Below are positions 32,316 through 41,877 of a DNA stretch of 64,000 bases, one piece after another; the stretch's first letter is position 1; each line of letters starts with the position of its first letter. The notes under the pieces are model-generated. The model ran no database searches and was not told where the DNA came from. It saw only the letters and a list, made by a program, of their open reading frames with translations. The translations under genes and the position numbers were made by a program. The DNA comes from Yoonia ponticola (GTDB lineage Bacteria > Pseudomonadota > Alphaproteobacteria > Rhodobacterales > Rhodobacteraceae): positions 372,001-436,000 of the forward strand of contig NZ_JACIJM010000003.1 of NCBI RefSeq assembly GCF_014199395.1, given 5' to 3'.

Positions 32316-33680
32316 ATGGCTAAATCATTAACTTACACCTGTAACGAATGTGGCGCGTCCAGCACGAAGTGGTCGGGTCAATGTGATGCCTGTCAGGCAT
32401 GGAACTCGATTGTCGAGGAAAAGCCGCTGGCGGCAGGACCCGGCAAAAAATCATTGGGTGCGCGACGTGGCAAGGCGATCCCACTGACCGATCTGGCAAC
32501 CATCGGCGAGGCCCCGCCCCGCACGATGTCGGGCGTCGGCGAATTGGACCGCGTTTTGGGCGGTGGCTTGGTCAAGGCGTCGGCCCTGTTGGTGGGCGGC
32601 GATCCGGGTATTGGGAAATCGACGTTGCTTTTGCAAGCCGCCGCACGCTTTGCCCGTAACGGGTTAAAGGTGATTTACATCTCGGGCGAGGAATCGACCG
32701 CGCAGGTTCAGATGCGTGCCCGTCGGTTGGGGTTGCACGAAAGCCCTGTTTCCTTGGCCTCTGAAACCAACTTGCGCGATATTCTGACGACGCTTGAGGC
32801 CGAAAAACCTGATTTCGCGATCATCGATTCGATCCAGACGATGTGGGCCGATCATGTGGACAGTGCGCCGGGATCGGTATCGCAGGTCCGCACCTGTGCG
32901 CATGAATTAACCACGTTCGCCAAGACCCATGATGTCGCCATCGTGATGGTTGGTCATGTTACCAAAGAAGGTGCAATCGCGGGTCCGCGTGTGGTCGAAC
33001 ACATGGTTGATACGGTGTTGTATTTTGAAGGCGAGCGCGGTCATCAGTTCCGGATTTTGCGCTCGGTCAAGAACCGCTTTGGCCCTGCTGATGAGATTGG
33101 CGTGTTTGAAATGACCGGTAAAGGGTTGGCTGAGGTTAAGAATCCTTCGGCTCTTTTCCTGTCTGAACGCTCTCCTGCCCCCGGTTCTGTGGTGTTTGGC
33201 GGTCTTGAAGGCACCCGTCCGATGCTGTGCGAGATCCAAGCGCTTGTGGCCCCTTCGCCACACAGCCAACCGCGCAGATCGGTGGTCGGATGGGACGCGG
33301 GACGGCTTGCCATGATCCTTGCTGTGCTCGAATCGCGCTGCGGTGTCCCGTTCACCGGATTGGACGTTTATCTTAATGTAGCAGGGGGTTTGCGCATCAC
33401 AGAGCCCGCAGCGGACTTGGCCGTGGCCGCAGCCCTTGTGTCCGCCCGAGAGGACGCAGCATTGCCCAAAGAATCCGTTATTTTCGGCGAAATCAGCCTG
33501 TCGGGTGCATTGCGTCCTGTCGTTCAGACCGAAAATAGATTGAAAGAAGCGGCAAAACTTGGTTTTACCTCCGCAATAACACCGCAACAGACCAAACAGG
33601 TCGCGGCGTCCGGCCTGTCCATGCGTCAACCGCGGGATTTGGCCAGTTTTGTAGAAGAAGTTTTCGGCGAGCGAAAATAG
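32316..33680 (+). CDS. radA: DNA repair protein RadA
   Basis: Branch-migration helicase acting in recombination and repair. The 454-residue protein has the N-terminal C4 zinc finger (CNECG and CDAC, residues 8-28), the RecA-like ATPase with Walker A GGDPGIGKS (about 91-99), the RadA-specific KNRFG motif, and a C-terminal Lon-protease-like domain (LDVYLNVAGGLRITEPAADL). The frame allows ATG codons 6 and 8 codons upstream; the start at 32316 begins directly before the zinc finger. It is followed 21 bp later by cvpA. Confidence 0.96.
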   Translation: MAKSLTYTCNECGASSTKWSGQCDACQAWNSIVEEKPLAAGPGKKSLGARRGKAIPLTDLATIGEAPPRTMSGVGELDRVLGGGLVKASALLVGGDPGIGKSTLLLQAAARFARNGLKVIYISGEESTAQVQMRARRLGLHESPVSLASETNLRDILTTLEAEKPDFAIIDSIQTMWADHVDSAPGSVSQVRTCAHELTTFAKTHDVAIVMVGHVTKEGAIAGPRVVEHMVDTVLYFEGERGHQFRILRSVKNRFGPADEIGVFEMTGKGLAEVKNPSALFLSERSPAPGSVVFGGLEGTRPMLCEIQALVAPSPHSQPRRSVVGWDAGRLAMILAVLESRCGVPFTGLDVYLNVAGGLRITEPAADLAVAAALVSAREDAALPKESVIFGEISLSGALRPVVQTENRLKEAAKLGFTSAITPQQTKQVAASGLSMRQPRDLASFVEEVFGERK

Positions 33681-33701
33681 CTCCCGACCAAGAGGAACGA
33701 C

Positions 33702-34283
33702 ATGGACTTTACAATCATCGACGGTGCCGTCGCGATCATCATCGTGCTTTCCGCGCTTCTGGCTTACAGCCGTGGATTTGTCCGCGAAGCGATGGCCATT
33801 GCGGGTTGGATCGGGGCGACGATCCTTGCCTTTATCTTTGCCGATCAAGTGCAGCCCCTGATCCGTCAAATCCCAGTTGTTGGTGATTTCATCGGCGATA
33901 GCTGCGAATTGTCGATCATCGCGTCCTTTGCTGCCGTGTTTGCGGTGGCTCTTGTGGTTGTGTCGATCTTTACGCCGCTGTTCTCTAGTCTGATCCAACG
34001 CTCTGCGCTGGGTGGCTTGGACCAAGGGCTGGGCTTTGTGTTTGGTGTGGCGCGTGGCATCTTGTTGGTCGCCGTTGCGTTCTTTGTTTACCAAACGGTT
34101 CTATCCACTCAGAAAATCGAGATGATCGAGAACAGCCGTTCTGCTGTTATCTTCTCGCAGTTCACCGGCCAGATCGGCGAACGTGACCCCGAAGCTGCGC
34201 TGGGGTGGATCACCACACAGTACGAGCAGCTTGTTGGTGAATGTGGTGCCACAGAGCCTGTTGAGACACTGACAACCGAGTAA
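33702..34283 (+). CDS. cvpA: CvpA family membrane protein
   Basis: A 193-residue protein with four hydrophobic segments (about residues 5-25, 32-48, 66-88, 103-125) and the CvpA core SRGFVREAMAIAGWIGAT and LDQGLGFVFGVARGILLV. In E. coli CvpA is needed for colicin V export and envelope homeostasis; the biochemical role is unsettled. AGAGGAA precedes the start. As in enterobacteria it lies directly upstream of purF, here with an intervening terminator. Confidence 0.92.
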   Translation: MDFTIIDGAVAIIIVLSALLAYSRGFVREAMAIAGWIGATILAFIFADQVQPLIRQIPVVGDFIGDSCELSIIASFAAVFAVALVVVSIFTPLFSSLIQRSALGGLDQGLGFVFGVARGILLVAVAFFVYQTVLSTQKIEMIENSRSAVIFSQFTGQIGERDPEAALGWITTQYEQLVGECGATEPVETLTTE

Positions 34284-34289
34284 GACAAC

Positions 34290-34314
34290 AAAGGTGCGCT
34301 GCGGCGCACCTTTT
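34290..34314 (+). terminator. intrinsic terminator after cvpA
   Basis: AAAGGTGCGC pairs with GCGCACCTTT around a TGCG loop, followed by TTTCATTT. It starts 7 bp after the cvpA stop, so purF probably has its own promoter or depends on readthrough. Confidence 0.85.
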
Positions 34315-34418
34315 CATTTGGGCAATCCCATATGAAGGGCGTGACTCTGCCACGCCAAAGGACTATGACGCCCCCGAACGCAGCCACTGGATATGGAAAG
34401 CTCACCTTGTCCCATCAG

Positions 34419-35879
34419 ATGCCCCCTGCCCACCCTTTTGACGATGATAAGCTCAAGGAGGAATGCGGCGTCTTTGGCGTCGTCGGTGTCAGTAACGCCG
34501 CGAACTTTGTAGCGCTTGGCCTTCATGCCTTGCAGCACCGCGGCCAAGAAGCCGGCGGCATTGTCACCCACCATCCCGAGACCGGATTTCACCAAGCCCG
34601 CCGCATGGGATTGGTCCGCGATAACTTTACCTCTGCCGAAATGATCGAACGTCTGCCCGGCCCGATTGGCATTGGCCACGTCCGCTATTCCACTGCTGGC
34701 AACAAAGACCAGCGCACCGAAATCCGCGATGTGCAGCCGTTCTTTGGCGAATTTTCAATGGGCGGCGCGGCGATTGCGCATAACGGGAACATCACCAACG
34801 CGCTGTCTTTGCGGCGTGAGTTGGTCGAGCGTGGCTCGATTTTCCAGTCGTCATCCGATTCCGAATGTATCATCCACCTGATGGCCCGTTCCATGGGGCA
34901 ACACATCCCTGACCGCATGGAAGAAGCCCTGCGCAAGGTTGAAGGCGCGTTTTCCGTGGTCGCCATGACCCGCACCAAACTGATCGGCTGCCGTGACCCA
35001 TTGGGCGTGCGTCCGCTAGTGCTGGGCAAGGTTGGCGACGGCTGGGTTCTGTCCTCTGAAACTTGTGCGCTGGATATCATCGGTGCAGAGTTCATCCGCG
35101 AGATCGAAGCGGGCGAAATGGTTGTGATTACCAAAGACGGCGTGGAAAGCCATTTCCCGTTTCGTCCTGCGAAATCCCGTTTCTGTATCTTTGAGCACGT
35201 GTATTTCAGCCGCCCTGACAGCCAGCTTGGTGGTCGCTCGGTTTATGAAACCCGCGAAGATATTGGTCGTGAGTTGGCGAAAGAAGCCCCTGTCGAGGCT
35301 GATTTGGTCTGCCCTGTCCCCGATTCCGGCACGCCTGCTGCTATTGGCTATTCACTGCAATCGGGCATTCCGTTTGCGATGGGCATCGTGCGCAACAACT
35401 ATATGGGCCGCACGTTTATCGAGCCGACAGAGCAGATCCGCAACATGGGTGTGCTGCTGAAACTCAACGTGAACAAGGCGTTGATCAAAGGCAAGCGCGT
35501 GATCTTGGTCGATGATAGCGTTGTGCGCGGCACCACCAGCCGCAAGATCAAAGAGATGGTGCTGGATGCCGGTGCCGCAGAGGTGCATTTCCGGATTGCG
35601 TCGCCGCCGACTGCGTGGCCTTGTTTCTACGGCGTTGATACGCCTGAGCGCGAAAAACTGCTGGCCGCGACCATGACCGCCGAAGAAATGCGCGTGCATT
35701 TGGGTGTGGACAGTTTGAAATTCATCTCGCTGGACGGGCTATACCGTGCGGTTGGCGAAAAGAATGGCCGTGACAGCGCGTCACCTGCCTATTGCGATGC
35801 GTGTTTCTCGGGGGAATATCCAATCCCGCCGTCAGATATGATCAAGCAAGGTTTCAAAGCCAAAAGCACTGTTAAATAA
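34419..35879 (+). CDS. purF: amidophosphoribosyltransferase
   Basis: Commits PRPP to purine synthesis using glutamine. In the 486-residue form the N-terminal nucleophile cysteine is in EECGVFGV (residue about 15, after a short propeptide), the glutaminase domain holds HRGQEAGG and HVRYSTAG, and the PRPP loop is VILVDDSVVRGTTS. C-terminal cysteines (YCDACFSGEYP) may bind a cluster, as in the Bacillus-type enzymes. The frame is open 29 codons further upstream; the ATG at 34419 gives the usual short propeptide but lacks a clear ribosome binding site, and a TTG four codons earlier is an alternative. Confidence 0.94.
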   Translation: MPPAHPFDDDKLKEECGVFGVVGVSNAANFVALGLHALQHRGQEAGGIVTHHPETGFHQARRMGLVRDNFTSAEMIERLPGPIGIGHVRYSTAGNKDQRTEIRDVQPFFGEFSMGGAAIAHNGNITNALSLRRELVERGSIFQSSSDSECIIHLMARSMGQHIPDRMEEALRKVEGAFSVVAMTRTKLIGCRDPLGVRPLVLGKVGDGWVLSSETCALDIIGAEFIREIEAGEMVVITKDGVESHFPFRPAKSRFCIFEHVYFSRPDSQLGGRSVYETREDIGRELAKEAPVEADLVCPVPDSGTPAAIGYSLQSGIPFAMGIVRNNYMGRTFIEPTEQIRNMGVLLKLNVNKALIKGKRVILVDDSVVRGTTSRKIKEMVLDAGAAEVHFRIASPPTAWPCFYGVDTPEREKLLAATMTAEEMRVHLGVDSLKFISLDGLYRAVGEKNGRDSASPAYCDACFSGEYPIPPSDMIKQGFKAKSTVK

Positions 35880-35919
35880 GACTGGAAACTGGGCCATCAG
35901 CGGCTTCGACATCGTTTAG

Positions 35920-35951
35920 CTCTGCCGCCCTCTTGACCGTGTGCGGCAGAG
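35920..35951 (+). terminator. hairpin between purF and the SDR gene
   Basis: CTCTGCCGC (35920-35928) pairs perfectly with GCGGCAGAG (35943-35951) across a 14-base loop. There is no T run; the hairpin overlaps the leader of the following gene and might act as an attenuator or RNA stabiliser instead. Confidence 0.4.
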
Positions 35952-35958
35952 ACGTCAC

Positions 35959-36609
35959 ATGGTGCTTATGACAAAGATTGCATTGATCACTGGTGCCTCT
36001 CGTGGGCTTGGCGCGGCTTTGGCCGAGGAATTGGCTGCGACGCATCACATCGTGGCCGTGGGCAAAACCACTGGCGCGTTGGAAGAATTGGACGACCGTA
36101 TTCAAGCCAAAGGCGGCCAGTCAACGCTGGCACCGATGGATATCACAGTCGAGGCCGCAATGCAGCAGTTGTGCCGTTCGATCTATGATCGCTGGGGCAA
36201 GCTGGATCTGTGGGTGCATACGGCGGTTCACGCGGCACCCTTGGCCCCTGCTGGCCATATCAACCCCAAGGATTTCGACAAATCCGTTCTGACCAACATG
36301 ACCGCCACTGCGCGATTGATCGGCTATATCAGCCCGCTTTTGGGGACTGATGGACGCGCTGTGTTCTTTGATGATCCAACAGCTGGTCAGGCGTTTTTCG
36401 GCGCTTACGGGGCGACCAAAGGCGCGCAAATCGCGCTCGCCCGCAGCTGGCAAGTCGAGAGCGCCAAAACCGGACCTAGCGTGAAAATCCTGTCACCCGC
36501 CGCGATGCCGACCGCCACACGCGGCAGGTTCCATCCGGGTGAAGATCGCTCTGTTCTGGCGCAACCTAGTGCTGAGGCCGCACGGCTTTTGCCCGAAATC
36601 CTCGGATAA
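35959..36609 (+). CDS. short-chain dehydrogenase/reductase
   Basis: A 216-residue SDR. The cofactor motif TGASRGLG lies near residues 11-18, and the active-site YxxxK is YGATK (about 151). The serine normally found about 13 residues before the tyrosine is not obvious (FFDDPTAGQAFFGAYGATK), so activity may be altered. The substrate is unknown. Two ATG codons (35959, 35968) are possible; GAGA before the first is weak. It lies about 80 bp after purF and may be transcribed with it. Confidence 0.87.
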   Translation: MVLMTKIALITGASRGLGAALAEELAATHHIVAVGKTTGALEELDDRIQAKGGQSTLAPMDITVEAAMQQLCRSIYDRWGKLDLWVHTAVHAAPLAPAGHINPKDFDKSVLTNMTATARLIGYISPLLGTDGRAVFFDDPTAGQAFFGAYGATKGAQIALARSWQVESAKTGPSVKILSPAAMPTATRGRFHPGEDRSVLAQPSAEAARLLPEILG

Positions 36610-36754
36610 GCGCTACCGCCCCCCGATTCGCCGTCAAAAGCGGCTCAAATCCGGTTCGTTCTGAGTCTCTGCCGCAACATTGCAAAAATGACGCAGGTGC
36701 CAGCTTGTTCAATGCGCCAACCTCCCTTACGAACATCGTAACAAAGGGGCTTTT

Positions 36755-37540
36755 ATGCGCATTCTCATCACAAACGACGACGGCATCAATGCGCCCGGCC
36801 TGAAGGTTCTGGAGGCCATTGCGCGTGATGTGGCCGGACCTGACGGTGAAGTCTGGGTCGTCTCGCCTGCGTTCGAGCAATCGGGCGTTGGTCATTGTAT
36901 CAACTACAGCCGTCCCACGATGATCACGGAAATCGAACCGCGCCGGATTGCGATTGACGGTGCCCCTGCCGATTGCGTGCTTGTGGCGCTTCATAAGTTT
37001 ATGAAAGACGCCAAGCCGGATTTGATCCTGTCAGGCGTGAACCGTGGCAATAACGCGGGTGAAAACACGCTGTATTCCGGCACCGTGGGCGCATGTATCG
37101 AAGCCGCATTGCAAGGCTATAACGCCATCGCCCTGTCGCAATATAACGGCCCCGCGAACATTGGATTGGATGATCCGTTTGAGGCCGCAGCGGTGCATGG
37201 CCCTGCGTTGATCAAGAAACTGATCGCACAAGGCGTGTGGAACACCGCTGATTACCGTCTGTTTTATAACATCAATTTCCCGCCCGTACCCGCAGCCGAC
37301 GTCAAAGGCCATCAGGTCGCGACCCAAGGTTATCGACCGACCGCCCGCTTTACTGTCGCCCCGCAGGTGTCCCCGTCGGGCCGCCAGTATTCGTGGATCA
37401 AAGGTGGTAGTCAGCAAGAAATGACCGCCGAAGGCACCGACGTGCGCGCCAATCTTGAAGGCATGATTTCGATCACACCAATGCGTGCCGATCTGACGGC
37501 CCATGATGTGATGGACCAACTCAAGGATCAACTGGGGTGA
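36755..37540 (+). CDS. surE: 5'/3'-nucleotidase SurE
   Basis: Metal-dependent nucleoside monophosphatase of the stationary-phase survival family, 261 residues. The metal-binding NDDG is at residues 7-10, with the following AFEQSGVGH segment (Ser of the site) and the [22 protein letters not shown] signature. AAAGGGG lies before the ATG. The stop overlaps the GTG of pcm, giving the surE-pcm-nlpD order also seen in E. coli. Confidence 0.95.
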   Translation: MRILITNDDGINAPGLKVLEAIARDVAGPDGEVWVVSPAFEQSGVGHCINYSRPTMITEIEPRRIAIDGAPADCVLVALHKFMKDAKPDLILSGVNRGNNAGENTLYSGTVGACIEAALQGYNAIALSQYNGPANIGLDDPFEAAAVHGPALIKKLIAQGVWNTADYRLFYNINFPPVPAADVKGHQVATQGYRPTARFTVAPQVSPSGRQYSWIKGGSQQEMTAEGTDVRANLEGMISITPMRADLTAHDVMDQLKDQLG

Positions 37541-38178
37541 ACGTCGGCGCTGACATCAAAATGCAATTCTTGTTCGCGCTCCGCTCAAAGGGTGTGACGG
37601 ACGCACGTGTGCTGACCGTGATGGAACAGGTTGACCGCGCATCGTTCTTGACGGGTCTGTTCAAGGACCGCGCCTATGACGACATGCCGCTGCCGATTGC
37701 CTGCGGGCAGACGATCAGCCAGCCGTCGATTGTCGGCTTGATGACCCAAGCGTTAGACGTGCAGCCGCGCCACAAGGTTTTAGAGATCGGCACTGGTTCT
37801 GGATATCAGGCGGCCATTCTCGCGAAACTGGCGCGCCGTGTGTACACTGTCGATCGGTTCAAGCGGTTGGTGACAGAGGCCAAAAACCTGTTTGATGCGC
37901 AAAACATCAGCAATATTACCGCCCTGACCGCTGACGGCAGTCATGGCCTACCCGAACAAGCCCCCTTTGACCGCATTTTGTTGACGGCAGCCGCCGAAGA
38001 CCCGCCGAGCACCCTCTTGGCCCAATTGCGGATTGGGGGTATTATGGTATTGCCTGTCGGCCAATCCGATACGGTGCAAAGTTTGATCCGCGTGACAAAG
38101 ACGCAAACCGGTTTAGACTACGAAGAATTACGGACCGTTCGTTTTGTTCCCCTGCTCGAAGGGCTGGGCCAAGACTAA
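37537..38178 (+). CDS. pcm: protein-L-isoaspartate O-methyltransferase
   Basis: Repairs isoaspartyl residues in aged proteins using S-adenosylmethionine. The 213-residue protein shows the SAM-binding motif [19 protein letters not shown] (about residues 83-101), the substrate-site [14 protein letters not shown], and the post-III motif in [14 protein letters not shown]. It starts with GTG inside the surE stop, with AAGGA upstream. The chain ends with [10 protein letters not shown], as is usual. Confidence 0.94.
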   Translation: MNVGADIKMQFLFALRSKGVTDARVLTVMEQVDRASFLTGLFKDRAYDDMPLPIACGQTISQPSIVGLMTQALDVQPRHKVLEIGTGSGYQAAILAKLARRVYTVDRFKRLVTEAKNLFDAQNISNITALTADGSHGLPEQAPFDRILLTAAAEDPPSTLLAQLRIGGIMVLPVGQSDTVQSLIRVTKTQTGLDYEELRTVRFVPLLEGLGQD

Positions 38179-38238
38179 CCAAAAGGCGAGATAGGGCAGA
38201 ACCTCAGCAAACGGGGCGCCCGCATGAGGAGCAGAGAT

Positions 38239-39444
38239 ATGACCGTCATTCAGCCAACTGGGGTGCGCCGCATCCTGATGACAACCGCAGCGCTTGCCAT
38301 TCTGGCGGGCTGTGCGGAAAATTCACTGAACGGGTTCGACTTTGACCTGCGCGATTTGGGAGACGGGTTTGATACGTCGGATGCCGTGGCCAACATTGCG
38401 CCGCGCCCTGCCCCAGATGATCGTGGTGTGATTTCATACCCCAATTACCAAGTTGTGCTGGCCCAAAAGGACGACACAATCCGCGCGATTGCGGGGCGTT
38501 TGGGTATGGATGCGGCAAGCTTGGCCTCGTTCAACGGCATTGACGCTGATCTGACGCTGCGCCGCGACGAAGTGATCGCATTGCCGGCCCGTGTCTCTGA
38601 ACCATCCCCTGCAACTGGTGCCGCGTCAACGGGCCCGATCCAGCCGTTGGATGTGTCCGCCGTTGCCACCACGGCGCTAGACCGCGTTGATGCGCAAGCG
38701 CCTGCTGCTGTTGCACCTGCCGCCCCTGCCCGTCAGAGCGGCGCAGAACCTGTCCGCTATCAGGTTGGTCGCGGTGACACGGCCTATACAATCGCCCGCC
38801 AGTTCAACGTGCCTGTTGCAAGCATCGCAGAGTGGAATTCGCTTGGCGCTGACCTTGCGATCCGCGAAGGCCAGTTCTTGTTGATCCCACAAAGCACAAC
38901 ACCGAGCCGTCCAGCATCCGTGGCTGCAGCACCCGTCACCACGCCCGGTGCAGGTAGCCAAACACCTGTGCCACCGAGCGCATCAACGCCGTTGCCGGAA
39001 GAAGCACCAGAGCCCGCACCAGCGCCTGAAGCACCTAACCTTGGTGCGACGACCACAACACCAGCAGCCCCTGCACCTGCCCCCGCTGCCAGCAGCAACG
39101 CGCAACTTGTACGCCCTGTTGCAGGCACGATCATCCGCGCCTACGCGGCTGGCCGGAACGAGGGTATCGACATCGGTGTGCCGTCTGGCACCACCGTGAA
39201 AGCAGCGGATGCGGGATCGGTTGCGGCTGTGACAACAGACACGTCAGGCGTCGCGATTGTTGTGATTAAACACGCGGGCAACCTGCTGACAGTCTACACC
39301 AACCTTGCTGATCTGAGCGTCGCAAAAGGCGACACCGTGTCACGCGGTCAGGCTATCGCGAAAGTTGGGCCGGGCGATCCGAGCTTCTTGCACTTTGAAG
39401 TGCGGCGCGGCTTGCAATCTGTTGATCCAGCTGACTTTTTCTAA
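38239..39444 (+). CDS. NlpD-like LysM/M23 lipoprotein with degenerate peptidase site
   Basis: A 401-residue outer-membrane-type lipoprotein: signal peptide with lipobox LAGC (Cys25), a LysM domain near residues 60-115, a second near 170-220 (RYQVGRGDTAYTIARQFN), a Pro/Ala-rich linker (about 220-295), and a C-terminal M23/LytM domain. The zinc ligands are not complete: the first motif is NEGIDIG instead of HxGxD, and the last is FLHFEVR instead of HLHFE. Like enterobacterial NlpD and EnvC it is therefore probably an amidase activator in cell division rather than an enzyme. GAGGAG precedes the ATG at 38239. It follows surE and pcm. Confidence 0.9.
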   Translation: MTVIQPTGVRRILMTTAALAILAGCAENSLNGFDFDLRDLGDGFDTSDAVANIAPRPAPDDRGVISYPNYQVVLAQKDDTIRAIAGRLGMDAASLASFNGIDADLTLRRDEVIALPARVSEPSPATGAASTGPIQPLDVSAVATTALDRVDAQAPAAVAPAAPARQSGAEPVRYQVGRGDTAYTIARQFNVPVASIAEWNSLGADLAIREGQFLLIPQSTTPSRPASVAAAPVTTPGAGSQTPVPPSASTPLPEEAPEPAPAPEAPNLGATTTTPAAPAPAPAASSNAQLVRPVAGTIIRAYAAGRNEGIDIGVPSGTTVKAADAGSVAAVTTDTSGVAIVVIKHAGNLLTVYTNLADLSVAKGDTVSRGQAIAKVGPGDPSFLHFEVRRGLQSVDPADFF

Positions 39445-39486
39445 GGTTTCTTGCGAGAGCCACCCGAGGTCTTTGTTGAGATTTCG

Positions 39487-39529
39487 GGAGCCTCTGGCGG
39501 GGATTTTAAGAGAGCCAAAGAAGCGAAGG
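39487..39529. repeat. dispersed repeat, CTTCTTTGACTTCTTCAAAA family, diverged copy 3
   Basis: On the minus strand it reads CTTCGCTTCTTTGGCTCTC followed by TTAAAATCCCCGCCAGAGG and CTCCC. It is similar over its full length to the copy at 4028. It lies between the convergent lipoprotein and DUF815 genes, about 10 bp after the DUF815 stop in that gene's reading direction. Confidence 0.65.
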
Positions 39530-39539
39530 CGTGGCGCAC

Positions 39540-40382
39540 TTAGGTGAGCGTCACGCCTTTTCTACCTGCAAGATCGACAAAGTATTGCCATGCAACGCGG
39601 CCAGAACGCGAGCCGCGTGTGGCTTGCCATTCTATCGCTTCGGCCCGCAATGTGTCGTCGTCGATAGCGACACCGTGCGCGTCACAGTAGCCACGGATCA
39701 TCGACAGATATTGGTCTTGGTCACACGGATGAAAGCCGAGCCAGAGGCCAAAACGGTCTGACAGCGACACTTTTTCCTCGACCGCTTCACCCGGTGTGAT
39801 CGCGGTAGAGCGTTCGTTTTCGATCATGTCGCGCGGCATCAGATGGCGGCGGTTGGATGTCGCATAGAGCACCACATTTTCGGGCCGTCCGGCGATACCA
39901 CCGTCCAGAACCGCCTTGAGCGATTTGTAATGCGCGTCGTCGTGGCTGAACGACAGATCATCGCAGAACATCAAGAACCGTTGCGGCTGGCCGCGCAGCA
40001 TATCAAGGCAACGACCGATGCTTTCCATGTCCTCACGTTGGACTTCGACGATGCGCAGGTCGGGGTGGTCTTTGATAACGGCACCATGGATCGCTTTGAC
40101 GAGGCTGGATTTGCCCATCCCGCGTGCCCCCCAGAGCAGTGCATTATTCGCGGGCATTCCTTTTGCAAACTGGATGGTGTTCGCGAGCAGCGTGTCGCGG
40201 GACCGATCCACGCCGATCAGCAGGTCCAGATCAACGCGACTGACCTTGTCCACTGGCACCAGTTGGTCGGGGTTGGTTTGCCAGACATAAGCGCTTGCCA
40301 CGCTCAGATCCGGGGCAGGAATTGGCGCGGGTGCCAAGCGATCTAAGGCGTCGGCAATCCGCAACAATGTCTCTTCATTCAT
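39540..40382 (-). CDS. DUF815 AAA+ ATPase
   Basis: A 280-residue AAA+ protein of the DUF815 family. Walker A is WGARGMGKSSLVKAIHG (about residues 85-101), Walker B is FLMFCDDLSF (about 137-146), and the sensor region is VVLYATSNRRHL. The partners and substrate are unknown in this family. Its ATG overlaps the tatC stop, so it is the last gene of the tat operon on the minus strand and may be expressed with the Tat translocase without being part of it. Confidence 0.9.
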   Translation of the reverse strand: MNEETLLRIADALDRLAPAPIPAPDLSVASAYVWQTNPDQLVPVDKVSRVDLDLLIGVDRSRDTLLANTIQFAKGMPANNALLWGARGMGKSSLVKAIHGAVIKDHPDLRIVEVQREDMESIGRCLDMLRGQPQRFLMFCDDLSFSHDDAHYKSLKAVLDGGIAGRPENVVLYATSNRRHLMPRDMIENERSTAITPGEAVEEKVSLSDRFGLWLGFHPCDQDQYLSMIRGYCDAHGVAIDDDTLRAEAIEWQATRGSRSGRVAWQYFVDLAGRKGVTLT

Positions 40383-41359
40383 GGTTTCTGCTCGTCTTGT
40401 GCATTGGTCGTGTCTTCTGCGTCAGCCAAATCGGCCGCTTCTTCGTCGTCGTCGTCGGTATCAAAAAGGCTTTCGCCTTCACCGATGATCCCTTCGGCGC
40501 GGGCCGCTTTGTCTTTTCGACGCTCAACAGCCGCGACAAGATGGATTGAGATTTCGTAGAGACCAAAGACCACAACAAACAGGATCAACTGTGTGGTGAC
40601 GTCCGGAGGCGTGACCAGAGCCGCGACGACCAAAATGCCCACAACCGCATATTTGCGCACGCTACGCAGGCCACGGGACGAGGCCAGACCAGCGGTGCCC
40701 ATCAATGTCAAAAGCACCGGCAGCTGGAAGCAGATCCCGAAAGCCACGATCATTTTGAGCGTGATATCAAGCGTTTCGTTGACCTTGCCGTTGAACACAA
40801 TGTCGACGCCAGTGTTGGCTGTCGGGGCTGCAACAATGACATCGACGCCATCAGAAGGCACCACAACCGCGTCCGCCATGATCGCTGAAACAAAGGATGG
40901 CAGGTCCGCAAAGCCGAGGAAGAACGCCATTGCCAGAGGCACCACGACGTAATGCGCGAAGGCCGCGCCAATCAAGAACAGCAGCGGGCTAGAGATGATG
41001 AACGGCAGGAACGCGCTCTTTTCGTTCTTGTAGAGACCGGGGGCTACGAACCGCCAGAGTTGGTAGGCGATAACCGGAAACGACAGCGTCAGGCCGCCGA
41101 CCACGGAAATCCGGATCAGCGTGAAAAAGTATTCCTGAGGTGCAGTGTATTGCATAACAGGGTTCGGATTGCCGAGCGAGCGCATGGTTTTCTCGATCGG
41201 TCCCAGTAGGAAGTCCAACAATATGCTGCCAAACGAGAAGCAAATAATCATCGCCACCAAGAACGCGCCGACAGAGTAGATCAAACGCGACCGGAGTTCG
41301 GTCAGGTGTTCGATCAAGGGTGCTGCGCTGCCGTCCATTTCGTCGTCTTGGGTGCTCAT
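40379..41359 (-). CDS. tatC: Sec-independent protein translocase TatC
   Basis: Core of the twin-arginine translocase in the inner membrane, recognising twin-Arg signal peptides. The 326-residue protein begins with the conserved [12 protein letters not shown] and has six membrane segments; [18 protein letters not shown] is the family motif of the first cytoplasmic loop. It is longer than the 258-residue E. coli protein through an insertion of about 40 residues in the second periplasmic loop (about 160-200) and an acidic C-terminal tail. Start and stop overlap tatB and the DUF815 gene by 4 bases. Confidence 0.96.
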   Translation of the reverse strand: MSTQDDEMDGSAAPLIEHLTELRSRLIYSVGAFLVAMIICFSFGSILLDFLLGPIEKTMRSLGNPNPVMQYTAPQEYFFTLIRISVVGGLTLSFPVIAYQLWRFVAPGLYKNEKSAFLPFIISSPLLFLIGAAFAHYVVVPLAMAFFLGFADLPSFVSAIMADAVVVPSDGVDVIVAAPTANTGVDIVFNGKVNETLDITLKMIVAFGICFQLPVLLTLMGTAGLASSRGLRSVRKYAVVGILVVAALVTPPDVTTQLILFVVVFGLYEISIHLVAAVERRKDKAARAEGIIGEGESLFDTDDDDEEAADLADAEDTTNAQDEQKP

Positions 41360-41841
41360 TGGTCGGTCTCTTTTGGGGCGTCGGGGGCTTTGGTTTCCCC
41401 GATTGCGGTTTCACCGATGGGCGCTGCTGTGGTTGCAGGCGTCTCGATGTGATTGTCAGATGGGGTTTGTGCTGCCTTAGCGGCTTCGCGTTCTTTGCGT
41501 GCCTCAGCCGCTTTGGCCATGCCAGCGTCCATCTTTTCCTTGGCCGCCGCCCGTTCGGGCGACAATGCAGCAGTCGCGGCTGTGATCCCTGACGCCTCTT
41601 TCAGCTTGTCGATGCCGAATGCCTTGGGGCTGGTCGCGGCCTTAAGGCTGCTGGAGATGTCGTTGACGCCCGCATCGTTCGCCGCGTCGTTCATCGCCTT
41701 GGAAAACTCGCGTGCCATGCCTTTGGCCTTGCCTGTGAACTCTCCGACGGTGCGGAAAAGTTGCGGCAGGTCCTTGGGACCGATCACGATGAGGGCAACA
41801 ATGCCCACCACCATCATTTCACTCCAGCCGAGGCCAAACAT
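41356..41841 (-). CDS. tatB: Sec-independent protein translocase TatB
   Basis: A 161-residue protein with the N-terminal membrane helix [20 protein letters not shown], the hinge [13 protein letters not shown] and an amphipathic helix, then a long Ala/Lys-rich tail. The Glu at position 8 and the GPKDLP hinge mark it as TatB rather than TatA. It receives twin-Arg precursors with TatC. AAGG precedes the start. It overlaps tatC by 4 bases and follows tatA by 36 bp. Confidence 0.95.
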   Translation of the reverse strand: MFGLGWSEMMVVGIVALIVIGPKDLPQLFRTVGEFTGKAKGMAREFSKAMNDAANDAGVNDISSSLKAATSPKAFGIDKLKEASGITAATAALSPERAAAKEKMDAGMAKAAEARKEREAAKAAQTPSDNHIETPATTAAPIGETAIGETKAPDAPKETDQ

Positions 41842-41877
41842 GTGCGATTACCTTATTGGGGATCTTGAGACGGCGAA

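Noticed and set aside
32907..34094. Long minus-strand open frame (395 codons) opposite radA and cvpA
   Set aside because: It lies wholly antisense to two well-supported genes, has a Arg/His/Gln-rich non-natural composition and no ribosome binding site.
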